Below, piece after piece: positions 20,459 to 28,907 of a stretch of DNA of 64,000 bases. The translations under genes and the position numbers were made by a program. The DNA lies in contig CAWCCT010000011.1 in assembly GCA_963794165.1 (NCBI GenBank), forward strand, positions 1-64,000, given 5' to 3'. Position 1 is the first letter of the stretch. Each line of letters starts with the position of its first letter. The stretch is from PALSA-350 sp963794165 (lineage in GTDB: Bacteria; Acidobacteriota; Terriglobia; Terriglobales; Acidobacteriaceae). The notes beneath the pieces are model-generated. The model was given only the letters and a program-made list of their open reading frames with translations, was not told where the DNA came from and made no database searches.

Positions 20459-20731
20459 TTAAAAGCCTCGCACCTTGATCCGAGTTGACTTTGCAGCATT
20501 CTCATAGCACTGGACAAACTCACCGTAAGTTATCGGAAAGCCAGCATCTTCTGGGGCACTGAATGGGTCGAGTCCAAGTTGGATTTCAAGACCTACTACT
20601 ATCCTGGCAAGGCACATGGAGTCGAGCCCTGAGTCTGCGAGCGCCAAGTCATCCGTCAGAGATGCCAGCTCCATGCCCTGTTCCCTCGCCACTTCCTCGA
20701 ATTGGTTAGCGACCTCGACTCGAATATTCAT
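20459..20731 (-). CDS. Acyl carrier protein
   Basis: A 90-aa protein from the internal ATG (MNIRVEVANQFEEVAREQG); the longer frame to 20818 adds a basic, non-conserved leader. The carrier motif LADSGLDSMCLARIVVGLE carries the phosphopantetheine-attachment Ser in DSM/DSL context. It is the likely acceptor of an acyl group activated by the ligase remnant just downstream, forming a carrier-ligase-oxidoreductase-ATP-grasp unit as seen beside some EPS loci. It appears intact although its partners are broken. Confidence 0.75.
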   Translation of the reverse strand: MNIRVEVANQFEEVAREQGMELASLTDDLALADSGLDSMCLARIVVGLEIQLGLDPFSAPEDAGFPITYGEFVQCYENAAKSTRIKVRGF

Positions 20732-21021
20732 AGCCACTTGTTCTCGCTTTCTGGGTATCAAGACTCTCTTGCACGCACACCTTCTAGTACTCACTGTGGT
20801 TTTCACCATGATTATCAAAACTAATCAGGTCTGATATAGCCCTCGTATACACGCAGCGAGCGTCCTTGGCCTAATACAATCCGGGGGCACGCTGTCTAGG
20901 TGGGCACTCCTTCCGAGAACTCCCGTTACTTATGGCCATCAGTACTGCGTATTATGCTGGTTATGAACCCCTCAGCTGATGGTGTCAATGAAAGCGTTGC
21001 TAAGCTCGATCAGCTGTAATC
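20732..21021. other. Gene-free spacer
   Basis: Nearly 300 bp between the ACP gene and the hexapeptide acyltransferase gene; no convincing feature. Confidence 0.35.
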
Positions 21022-21585
21022 TTAGTGGTCGGAGGAAACGTATTTCTTTAAGATGACCATTGATTCTTGTTCACGTTCGCCGTCCTTCGGGCCAGTTCTA
21101 TTTTGTCGCGAAATCGGCCTCAGCTGTCTGAGAAAGTCTTTCATAGAGCCCTCTTCTGGATGCAGAGGTACGCCGCACTTGGCGATAGGAACAGCAGGAT
21201 TTCCTTGGACTACAGTCATCGGAGGTACCGAAGCTGTTACAACGCTACCTGCGGTGACTACAGCGCCTTCACCAATCTTAACGTCTGGCAGAATAATCGC
21301 TCCCGGCCCAACAAAGGCTCTCTTCTCGATTCGAACCCCGCGCCCAGCTCGCTTGAAATGCGCTATGACAATAACACCGATCCCAAGAAAAGCGTCATCG
21401 CCGATAGTGATCAATTTCGGAAAAGCGGTCTCGAGGATCACATTATAGCTAATCCAGACATTCCTTCCGATCTGTACACCGCGCGCACGGTGCAACCACA
21501 CGCGCAGGGAACTGCCACCCGGCGTCAACATCGTGAGTATCTGAAGAATTCTATTCAGCAGACCTCGGAGTAGGTTTTCCTTCAT
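21022..21585 (-). CDS. Hexapeptide-repeat (left-handed beta-helix) acyltransferase
   Basis: About 187 aa from ATG 21585, chosen because aggaaaag lies about 9 bases upstream; a start at 21615 is also open. The central region has imperfect hexapeptide repeats (IGRNVWISYNVILETAF, ITIGDDAFLGIGVIVIAH, VRIEKRAFVGPGAIILPDV, KIGEGAVVTAGSVVT) and the end PPMTVVQGNPAVPIAKCG, as in WcaF/LacA/serine-acetyltransferase-type enzymes that O- or N-acetylate sugars. Part of the EPS locus, probably decorating the repeat unit. Confidence 0.85.
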   Translation of the reverse strand: MKENLLRGLLNRILQILTMLTPGGSSLRVWLHRARGVQIGRNVWISYNVILETAFPKLITIGDDAFLGIGVIVIAHFKRAGRGVRIEKRAFVGPGAIILPDVKIGEGAVVTAGSVVTASVPPMTVVQGNPAVPIAKCGVPLHPEEGSMKDFLRQLRPISRQNRTGPKDGEREQESMVILKKYVSSDH

Positions 21586-21699
21586 TTGTTTACTTTTCCT
21601 AACGTGAGATGTCACAAATAAGATTCACCAGGAGAGCTGGCTAATCAAGATTAGTGCTTCCGATCGTCCGCAACAATCATCGTGCACGCTACATTCAAA

Positions 21700-22055
21700 T
21701 TAAACCCACTTGTCCCCGAACCCCTGGGTCTTTCTGTTCAGTCTCGTGCGAGCCAGGGTAGCCGGAATGCCACAAGATCCGCTTTTCGCACAACCGCCAG
21801 GTCCCGGGCCGAGGCAGCGCCTCCGATTACAACCACGCTTCGTCCTCTGAACTCTACCAGGCTGTGCGACGGACGCATGCGACTCGCTAGGACGCGACGG
21901 TTTCGCCACCGTCGAGTTGGAGGACGAAATCCCTTTTCGTGCGTTCGAGACCCATAACCTCTTTGTCTTATCGCTCTGGCACGCTGCCATAAAGGAAGCG
22001 TCACTCCTTGGAAAGAGAAGGTTTCGAGGCGAGCAAGCGGTCCCGCGCTCCGCAC
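21700..22055 (-). pseudogene. Possible flavin-monooxygenase fragment
   Basis: A minus-strand frame contains HSLVEFRGRSVVVIGGAASA followed by RDLA, closely matching the NADPH-binding segment of flavin-containing monooxygenases (EFRGKxVxVVGGxxSAxDxA). Nothing else of such a protein can be traced, so this is at most a short remnant. The remainder of 21586-22177 shows no gene. Confidence 0.35.
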
Positions 22056-22177
22056 AACAACGCGCTAAGGTAACTTCGCTCCCCGGGATCGGGGACGTTC
22101 AGGCGAATCCAGCAGACTTCAACATCATACCGGCTTGTCTATGCTGCTTCTCGCTCCAGGGTCTCCTAGGACATTTA

Positions 22178-23260
22178 TCACTTGCACAGAACCTCCGTAA
22201 CCCCATCGCCAATTTGGCTATGGCAAGCTGCCGTGCTGTTGAAGAACCTCTTCAACCTCAAGAAGGGACTCTCAATAAATTTCCAGGACAACGCAGCCAT
22301 GGCGTAGGTGGCAACAACAGTAATCGGAAATGCCAGAAATTGATGCTTATCGAGATGGAACGACTTCGCCACATCAACGGGGATCTTTTCGAGCAAATAA
22401 ATTCCGTAGCTGATCGTTCCCGTGTACACGAGGAATCGATTGGTCAGGAGCGCCTGCAACCAGGTGCACTTCGAAAATAACGCAAGGTAGACAAAGGAAA
22501 CTGCGGCCAGGGCGATAAAAGAGAAACCTACCCATCTTGCGTGGAAGACCTCAAGCAGCAGGGCTACCGGAGCCGAGATGACCAATGTTATCCAGGCCTT
22601 TATTACGAACCGTGACGGATCAAAGCCCTCCGAACGGATAATAAGCGCCAGACACGCCCCAGCCATCAAGCCATCTAGGCGGCAGAACGTGTTCGAGTAG
22701 ATATTCACTCCACGCAGCGACAGATAAAGACGCAATAGCGGGGAAATACAAATTGCTACGAGCACGATCTTTCGCAGCCCAGCCTCATTAAAGACCCACA
22801 CCACGAAGGGCCACACGAGGTAGAACTGCTCTTCGATCGCAAGGGACCACGTTACAGCTAGTAAGCCGGTCGCCATGGTCGGAACCGGAACCAGGAAATT
22901 TTGCACAAACAACAGATAGGACCACCAGGGAGATGACCGCGCGTTAAATACGGTATTGGCTTCAGACGGACGTATGAGAGGGACAATCACGAACATGAAA
23001 AGCAGCACTGAGTAATACAGAGGCCAAATGCGGAGACACCGGCGCACATAGAACCTCTTAAAGTAGCCTTGTGAATTCCTCGAATCCCGCAGAATCCCGG
23101 TGATCAGGAATCCAGAAAGCACAAAAAATAGATCTACTCCCATCCATCCGTTGGTCACAAGCAGCCCGAAGTGCAGGGAAGGAGACATGCAGGTGTTGTG
23201 TACTAACACAAGTAGAACTGCGACGCCCCGAACTCCGTCTAATTCTGGAACTCTATTCAT
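22178..23260 (-). CDS. Acyltransferase family 3 (OafA-like) membrane protein
   Basis: 360 aa, about ten hydrophobic segments. Opening motif RVPELDGVRGVAVLLVLVHN contains the family's conserved His; GVDLFFVLSGFLITGIL and FYVRRCLRIWPLYY follow. Family members transfer acetyl or other acyl groups to cell-surface polysaccharides across the inner membrane. Ends with a non-conserved tail after FIESPFLRLKRFF. It belongs to the EPS locus and is intact. Confidence 0.9.
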   Translation of the reverse strand: MNRVPELDGVRGVAVLLVLVHNTCMSPSLHFGLLVTNGWMGVDLFFVLSGFLITGILRDSRNSQGYFKRFYVRRCLRIWPLYYSVLLFMFVIVPLIRPSEANTVFNARSSPWWSYLLFVQNFLVPVPTMATGLLAVTWSLAIEEQFYLVWPFVVWVFNEAGLRKIVLVAICISPLLRLYLSLRGVNIYSNTFCRLDGLMAGACLALIIRSEGFDPSRFVIKAWITLVISAPVALLLEVFHARWVGFSFIALAAVSFVYLALFSKCTWLQALLTNRFLVYTGTISYGIYLLEKIPVDVAKSFHLDKHQFLAFPITVVATYAMAALSWKFIESPFLRLKRFFNSTAACHSQIGDGVTEVLCK

Positions 23261-23429
23261 ATCGCCGTAATACCTAGTGTTGGGCAGACGTGGTACTGTT
23301 CAAGGCACCTTCCGAGATTGCCTTCAACGGCATAAACGAGCAGGTCGGCAGGAGATCCCCTTAGTTCCGCGGCGATCCGCAGCATCCCGTGTGTGGTGCC
23401 CTCGGGTTTTGAAGGTTTCGCGCCACAAA

Positions 23430-25676
23430 TTATTTTTTGCCGGCTATCGATTCGGAATCGCTAAGGTTTATGGTCATGCCACCCACCTGCCCTGCAACCC
23501 CACTTGGGATCGATCGCACATTCCTTTTCGTTCGGCGGCCCGTCCTTACCGGAAAGGTGTTGTCGACGTCATCAAAGCGCTCAATCGAAACAGAGTCTAC
23601 TAGGTCCATGTATTTCCTTTTTCGACAATCCAATGTATTGCAGACGACGTATTCATAGCCCCTTTTGACAAGCGACTCGTGCAGATCCCTATCCTTGATA
23701 ACGTCAAGCATCGCCTTAGACATGGCTCGACCGTCACCAGCCGGAAAGAAATGCACCTTGCCCTCCTCAAAATGCGGACCGCCAATACCGCTTTGAGGGG
23801 CAACCACCGGGACGCCCTGGGTCATGAACCCCATGATTTGAGTAACGTCCGCCTCTGATTCCAAGACGTCAGTCAGTACGGGCACCAGCCCAATGTCAGC
23901 ATTCGCTATCGCTTCCTCTATCTCAGCGAACGAAGTCGTCGCATAGAACTTGACCCCGTCCTCGAGATCTAGTGATTGTATTAATGGACCCAGAGAAGCT
24001 CTTATCTCTCCAGGGGCCCCGGCGTAGATATGGAGTTCTGCGTCGGGCACGTTACGTTTTACCTCACCAAAAGCATGAATTGCAACATCCAAGCCGTGGT
24101 GCGACCGTAGGCCGCCGAAAAGCACAATGACAGCTCCCCGTTTAGTCTCCGTTCGTGCTTTACGAGGGAACATTTCACGGTCGGCGTGGCCAAAGAGAAC
24201 GGAGCACCTATTCTTTAGCATTGCGGGCCTGTTTACCTCTTCTGAGAAGAAGTTCGTCGGGGCTATGACATGGTCCGCAAATCTAAACGGTAGGCTCGCC
24301 ATAGCTTTCACAAAGCCGTAAGAGGTCGCACTAAGTTGTGTCGGGAGCTTATTTGCACCCGGCTCCGCACTCACGTCAATAATATCCCGAATTAGTTTTG
24401 CCCCAGCAAGCTTCGGATACCACGCCGCGAATACGAGGAAGTCGGGCACATTGTAAATGTGAATGACATCATAACGGTTCCTCTGGTGCAGTCGAGTCAG
24501 CGCCTTGGAGAGACTCACGAAAACGCGCAGCGACCGCCATGCATTCACCCAGTTGTTACATTCGCCGTATTCACGCCGCTGAACTCTATACCTATTGACT
24601 CCGTGAACCTCGACGTCTGACTGCTGCTGAGAGTCTCCTATGTTTACAACATCTACCCTATCACCGCGGGCCGCCAGCGTATCCGCGTAGAGACGCACGT
24701 TGTTATCGGTCTCATAAGAAGCAATGGTCACGATACATATTTTCTTGCGGGTATTTCGCAAAGAAGGCGAAACTTGTTCGCAGTAATATCGGGCTACCTC
24801 TCGGGGCGAAGCGGCCCAATAGCGCCCATCACATTTCTCCCGTACATAGCGTAGTAGCTCCTCATAATGGGCAACTTCGTATTCATTCCGGCCAGGCTGA
24901 CCTTCAAAGCACATGTAGTCCGGGTGCGTATTCACCAAGACCATACCGCCGTTGTCGGCGATCCAGTCCACCTTCCGCTTCCAGAGGTCGATGTTGTGCT
25001 CTTCAAGGATCTTGAAAAGGGTGAAATCCTGAGCCAAGGTGTATGGAAGTTCCACATAGCCGCTGCCGTGTGGGCCCGGTACCCAAAAGGGAAAAATCGT
25101 GGCTACGCCGTCTGATTGAGGTTCAAAAGGGTCTGTGTCGAACGTGGAAGCGTCATATTCTGCGTCCAATCGGTGTAGCCAACCCAGCCTATGTTGCATT
25201 AACGGCGAACGAAAGCCAGAGCAATTCCATCTCTGCAAGTACTGATTGATTCGCAATGCCTTTGCGGCAAATCCCACTTTAGAGCTGTAAAGCTTGCCGT
25301 CATGCTCTAAGCCATGTACCCCCACTTCGAATCCGGCATGATCCAACATGTTCCGGATGGTATCGGCGACGCGATACTCGCCCTCGGGCACAAAGTTAAG
25401 GCAAGAACGGAATCCGTGCTTCACTTCAAGGTTCATCAATTGTTCGACGCGGGACACTCCTTTGCTTCCCTCCACATCGTGGGTGAGGACGAAAGCGAAG
25501 CGCTTTCCGCCGGGCCATCCGGGCCACCCCGGGGGTGTACGAGAGGCATCAGGATCGATAGGCCAGGTGTCTGCGAATAAACGACGTCGTCGGTTGGCCC
25601 GGTAACGGCGCAACGCTAGGCGTAGACGCCAGGGCATGATCGGCTTAAGAAAGTAATAGGCTCTATTTATCAGCAC
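23430..25676 (-). CDS. Polysaccharide deacetylase - GT4 glycosyltransferase fusion (748 aa)
   Basis: Two enzymes in one chain. Residues about 58-300 form a NodB-like carbohydrate deacetylase fold: FVLTHDVEG (metal-binding Asp, 63-70), GVHGLEHDGK (second metal/His region, 119-128), FRSPLMQHR, and MVLVNTHPDYM. Residues about 311-700 are a GT4 (GT-B) glycosyltransferase: KKICIVTIASYETDNNVRLY, DVIHIYNVPDF, RDIIDVSAEPG, VLFGGLRSHHGLDVAI, and the donor-site region DIGLVPVLTDVLESEADVTQ. The fusion suggests a sugar is added and N-deacetylated (or a precursor is deacetylated) in one step in EPS assembly. No signal peptide or membrane segment, so cytoplasmic. The basic N-terminus could associate with membrane. 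Confidence 0.85.
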   Translation of the reverse strand: MLINRAYYFLKPIMPWRLRLALRRYRANRRRRLFADTWPIDPDASRTPPGWPGWPGGKRFAFVLTHDVEGSKGVSRVEQLMNLEVKHGFRSCLNFVPEGEYRVADTIRNMLDHAGFEVGVHGLEHDGKLYSSKVGFAAKALRINQYLQRWNCSGFRSPLMQHRLGWLHRLDAEYDASTFDTDPFEPQSDGVATIFPFWVPGPHGSGYVELPYTLAQDFTLFKILEEHNIDLWKRKVDWIADNGGMVLVNTHPDYMCFEGQPGRNEYEVAHYEELLRYVREKCDGRYWAASPREVARYYCEQVSPSLRNTRKKICIVTIASYETDNNVRLYADTLAARGDRVDVVNIGDSQQQSDVEVHGVNRYRVQRREYGECNNWVNAWRSLRVFVSLSKALTRLHQRNRYDVIHIYNVPDFLVFAAWYPKLAGAKLIRDIIDVSAEPGANKLPTQLSATSYGFVKAMASLPFRFADHVIAPTNFFSEEVNRPAMLKNRCSVLFGHADREMFPRKARTETKRGAVIVLFGGLRSHHGLDVAIHAFGEVKRNVPDAELHIYAGAPGEIRASLGPLIQSLDLEDGVKFYATTSFAEIEEAIANADIGLVPVLTDVLESEADVTQIMGFMTQGVPVVAPQSGIGGPHFEEGKVHFFPAGDGRAMSKAMLDVIKDRDLHESLVKRGYEYVVCNTLDCRKRKYMDLVDSVSIERFDDVDNTFPVRTGRRTKRNVRSIPSGVAGQVGGMTINLSDSESIAGKK

Positions 25677-25918
25677 TGGTGAGACCTTGGATCTGCGGCA
25701 ATAGCCGTTGGCGGGTGCCCGCTAAATTGGCTCGATCGCGACAACGACAGCGATGTATTTAAAGGGGCGGGGCAACTTGTTCACAAACTGTAGCCGATCA
25801 ACCCTCACTAGGGTCTTAGATTCGCTTTGTCTGGCAATGCTAAGCGGCCTACTCGCTCCGGAGTTGACGGGTACTGACCGCGGTAGACCTGAATTCCATC
25901 GAACGTGCCTGTGTGCAT
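25677..25918. other. Spacer without visible feature
   Basis: 240 bp between the fusion gene and the LamG-VanZ gene; nothing supportable. Confidence 0.3.
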
Positions 25919-27139
25919 TTACATCGCAATTCCTTTGCTCTCCTTTCGGCTATTACTGATGCTATTGCTCGCGTGCTCACGTGGATTCGCCATGATACCC
26001 AAGCTATAAGTTGTAACCCTGACCCAGGCTCGTCGCGCTAAAGCACATCGATAGAGGGCCACTCCAACAGCAGTGCCAAGTGTATTGGTAATGAGGTCGC
26101 TCATATCGGAATCTCGGGTGGGAAGAAACGTCTGTGAGGTTTCGATCGTCAGGCTTAGGAAGAATCCACAAAGAATCGCGGTTGCAACTCGCCGCTTTAC
26201 CGGATGCACAACTGAAAGATAGCTCAGCAGAAGGAATCCGACCGGAACGAATCCTATGATATTTACGATGACGTCCTGCCAGTAACCCCACCCAGGACAA
26301 CCATAACGAAATCGACGCCAGGCCGGCGCTAGGAACGACGGATGCAACACGAAATAATGTGTCGGAATTAGCAGATACGTCGTACCGTCAAGTTGGTTAT
26401 GAACAATTCGGCCTCCGCGTTCATCGAACAAGTACAGTCCAACCGGAGCTTCATTCGAGGTGATATCTGGTTTCTCAGCGGCCGTCCACCTCTCATAGTG
26501 TTGTCTAACCTGCGCCGCCGTCAACTCCTTGTGGTAAATGGCCAGCCCGAAAATCATACCGGACCAGCTGTTATCGGCCGTCGGCGAGTTGGCGAGTACG
26601 AGCCTCCCACTTAAGTTGTTGGTCGAAGATCCCAGTATTTGCGAGCGCATGGCAGGAGCGCCGTCGATATAGACGGAAGTACTTCTTCTCCCTAAGATAA
26701 CTGTTGCGAACACGCGCTTTTTTGCTCTGAACACTCCAGGAACCTCAAAAGCAGCTGTTCTGGAAATACCCTCCGCGTCAACGTTGTGCCTCCGGATGAG
26801 CAAGGCATCGTCGCTTTGGACGAGTGAGAATGGCTCTCCCGGATGCTCAGAGCTATCGAAGGCGAGAACCGTCCTGTTTCCATGAAGCAGGCTCGGTTCT
26901 AACCACACCTCAATGCTGCCTGAGGTATCGTCATTCGAGGTGTTTGCATGGAACTTGCCAGCACTCAAGCAACTGCCATAACGGCCAAACTGAATGGCGT
27001 TCTCGTTCTCTAGCCATTTAACTTGATTCTTAGGAGAGTGGAAGGGCCACAGGCCAGCAACCAAGATGATGCAAAGAATGCAGACGCAAAGAGCCTCTAC
27101 AAACCGCGCATACGCGGCGTTCTTGGTTTTACCATTCAT
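25919..27139 (-). CDS. LamG-like domain fused to VanZ-like membrane domain
   Basis: 406 aa. One N-terminal membrane helix (CVCILCIILVAGLWPFH, about 17-34), then an extracytoplasmic concanavalin/LamG-like beta-sandwich (about 50-235; SGSIEVWLEPSLLHGNRTVL, VYIDGAPAMRSQ, SGMIFGLAIYHKELTAAQV), then a VanZ-like membrane part (about 290-375) ending with ETSQTFLPTRDSDMSDLITN and TLGTAVG, the VanZ signature. VanZ-like proteins are often found in EPS and exosortase-associated loci; their biochemistry is unclear. The sandwich may bind glycan outside the membrane. Intact. Confidence 0.8.
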   Translation of the reverse strand: MNGKTKNAAYARFVEALCVCILCIILVAGLWPFHSPKNQVKWLENENAIQFGRYGSCLSAGKFHANTSNDDTSGSIEVWLEPSLLHGNRTVLAFDSSEHPGEPFSLVQSDDALLIRRHNVDAEGISRTAAFEVPGVFRAKKRVFATVILGRRSTSVYIDGAPAMRSQILGSSTNNLSGRLVLANSPTADNSWSGMIFGLAIYHKELTAAQVRQHYERWTAAEKPDITSNEAPVGLYLFDERGGRIVHNQLDGTTYLLIPTHYFVLHPSFLAPAWRRFRYGCPGWGYWQDVIVNIIGFVPVGFLLLSYLSVVHPVKRRVATAILCGFFLSLTIETSQTFLPTRDSDMSDLITNTLGTAVGVALYRCALARRAWVRVTTYSLGIMANPREHASNSISNSRKESKGIAM

Positions 27140-27680
27140 ACATTCGGTGGATCCGCGGGACTTTCGGTTGTAATCACCGAAAAATAGCCTTTCGGCCCGG
27201 CCGGCTTGGCATCGCGTTCAAAGCTCGAAGGCGATTTTGAGATTACTTGCGGCAACTTTGCGCGGCGCCTAGCCGATCTGCAACAACTCTTCAACAATTC
27301 CAATCGCTTTGACGCACATATGCTAGCGGCTTGAGGCGTCGGTACATTTCTGCTCATACTTGTTGTTTCGACCCTTACGCCCAGTCTGGAGGCACAAGTT
27401 TGGGCAAATTGCCCCCATACGCGGGCGAACTTGATCTTGTGCACCGACAGCCTTATTACTTAAATCCTGCTCACCATGTCGGCTTCCGCTGCAAGCGTAT
27501 CCTTGCCCCGCATTTGGTTCTAGAGTGCATAAAGTCCAGGTAGTAACCCCGCGGCAAACGCAGAACCGATACCGCGTTCGGTCCGGGCAGATGAAAATGG
27601 GCCATCCAGTTATTCAGTTTTCACGACAGTTCACGCGTGCAGCCCTGGGGCGTCGTCCGTGATCCAGCTACGCCAGGTCC
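27140..27680. other. Gene-free stretch
   Basis: About 540 bp without a supported gene or repeat; may contain the promoter of the LamG-VanZ gene. Confidence 0.4.
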
Positions 27681-28907
27681 TCAAGATTTCGCAATGTCAA
27701 TCTGCTGAACTCGCTTGTCGCGTCTTTTGCTGAAGGCATTCTCATATGCGGCAAAGAGGTTTTCGATGGAGTATTCCCAGGCCAGTTCCGTCTCCACACG
27801 CCTGCGCCCGAAGTCCCCCATTTTTTGCCGCTCCACGGGATGGTCGAGCAGCCAAAGGATGTTGTCTGCAAAATCGGTTACGCGCTTTTCATTATCGCTG
27901 TATAGGGATGCGTCTCGCGCGCTGAACTTGCCTTCTCTTAGGGTGAATTGGACAATTGGCTTGCCTAGAGCCATGTACTCCATAATCTTGATCATCGTCG
28001 ACATGTCATTCATTTCGCATGGCTTATCTGGGTTCACGCAGACGTCCGCGGTCGAAAGGACCTCCAGTAGCTCTGCGTCAGGGACCCTCCCAGTAAAGTT
28101 GACCGTTTCCTGAAGCTTCCTGTCTCTAACCATCTGCCTAAGATCTGCAAGTGCTGGCCCACTTCCAACGCAAGTAAAATGAATGTCCCGCCGTCCCATG
28201 TTTCTGATGTGCTCCGCCACCTCCAACAGGATATCCACGCTGTCTTGTGTACTCATGACGCCCACATACCCTACGAGGTAGCGCTTACCATACTTGAGAG
28301 TTTGGTTTGGAGGAACTGATTTGAAGGTCTTCAAATCGGGTCCATTGCGAACCACAAATACACTGTCCGGCGGGACACATCCACGGTTAACTGCGATCTC
28401 TTTATAGCTTTCATTCGTAGATATGACGACGTCTGACAACCGGAAGGTCAGCTTTTCCAAGTGCGCTTGCACTTTATAAAGTAAGTCTTTCCTTTCATAC
28501 TTAGCGAGATACAGCTCCGGGTTCACATCGTGATGATCGAAGATATACTTGACGCCGAACAGTTTGAACGGCAAAGCCACCAAGAAAATGTCATCAGGGG
28601 GGTTGCAACCCTGAATAACCTGGAACCCACGCCGTATGTAAATCCACCAAGCGTATAGGAACTCCCAGAATAATGCGCACACGTATTCCCACAAATATCC
28701 GAACGGGCTATTGCCATCCTTGGGCGAGGGGTGCCGATAAATATGGATGCCTTCTTTCAATTCATAGGTTCGTTCACACCCCTTTCCCTTGGGGCACAAG
28801 ATCGTTACTTCGTAGCCCGCCTTCCGTAGCGCAACCCCCTCCTTCCATACACGCGGGTCAGTCGGAACGGGCGCATTTTCAACAATAATGAGAATTTTTC
28901 TCTTCAC
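27681..28907 (-). CDS. GT4 glycosyltransferase
   Basis: About 408 aa from GTG 28907. This start is chosen because it forms a GTGA overlap with the stop of the upstream gene and has gcgaggtc upstream; the product then begins VKRKILIIVENAPVPTDPRV, the usual beginning of this family. GT-B fold: IIVENAPVPTDPRVWKEG, KYIFDHHDVNPELY, VVISTNESYKEIA, VGYVGVMSTQDSVDILLEVA, and donor-site stretch ADVCVNPDKPCEMNDMSTMI with IMEYMALGKPIVQF. Transfers a nucleotide-activated sugar to the growing lipid-linked repeat. Confidence 0.9.
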   Translation of the reverse strand: MKRKILIIVENAPVPTDPRVWKEGVALRKAGYEVTILCPKGKGCERTYELKEGIHIYRHPSPKDGNSPFGYLWEYVCALFWEFLYAWWIYIRRGFQVIQGCNPPDDIFLVALPFKLFGVKYIFDHHDVNPELYLAKYERKDLLYKVQAHLEKLTFRLSDVVISTNESYKEIAVNRGCVPPDSVFVVRNGPDLKTFKSVPPNQTLKYGKRYLVGYVGVMSTQDSVDILLEVAEHIRNMGRRDIHFTCVGSGPALADLRQMVRDRKLQETVNFTGRVPDAELLEVLSTADVCVNPDKPCEMNDMSTMIKIMEYMALGKPIVQFTLREGKFSARDASLYSDNEKRVTDFADNILWLLDHPVERQKMGDFGRRRVETELAWEYSIENLFAAYENAFSKRRDKRVQQIDIAKS

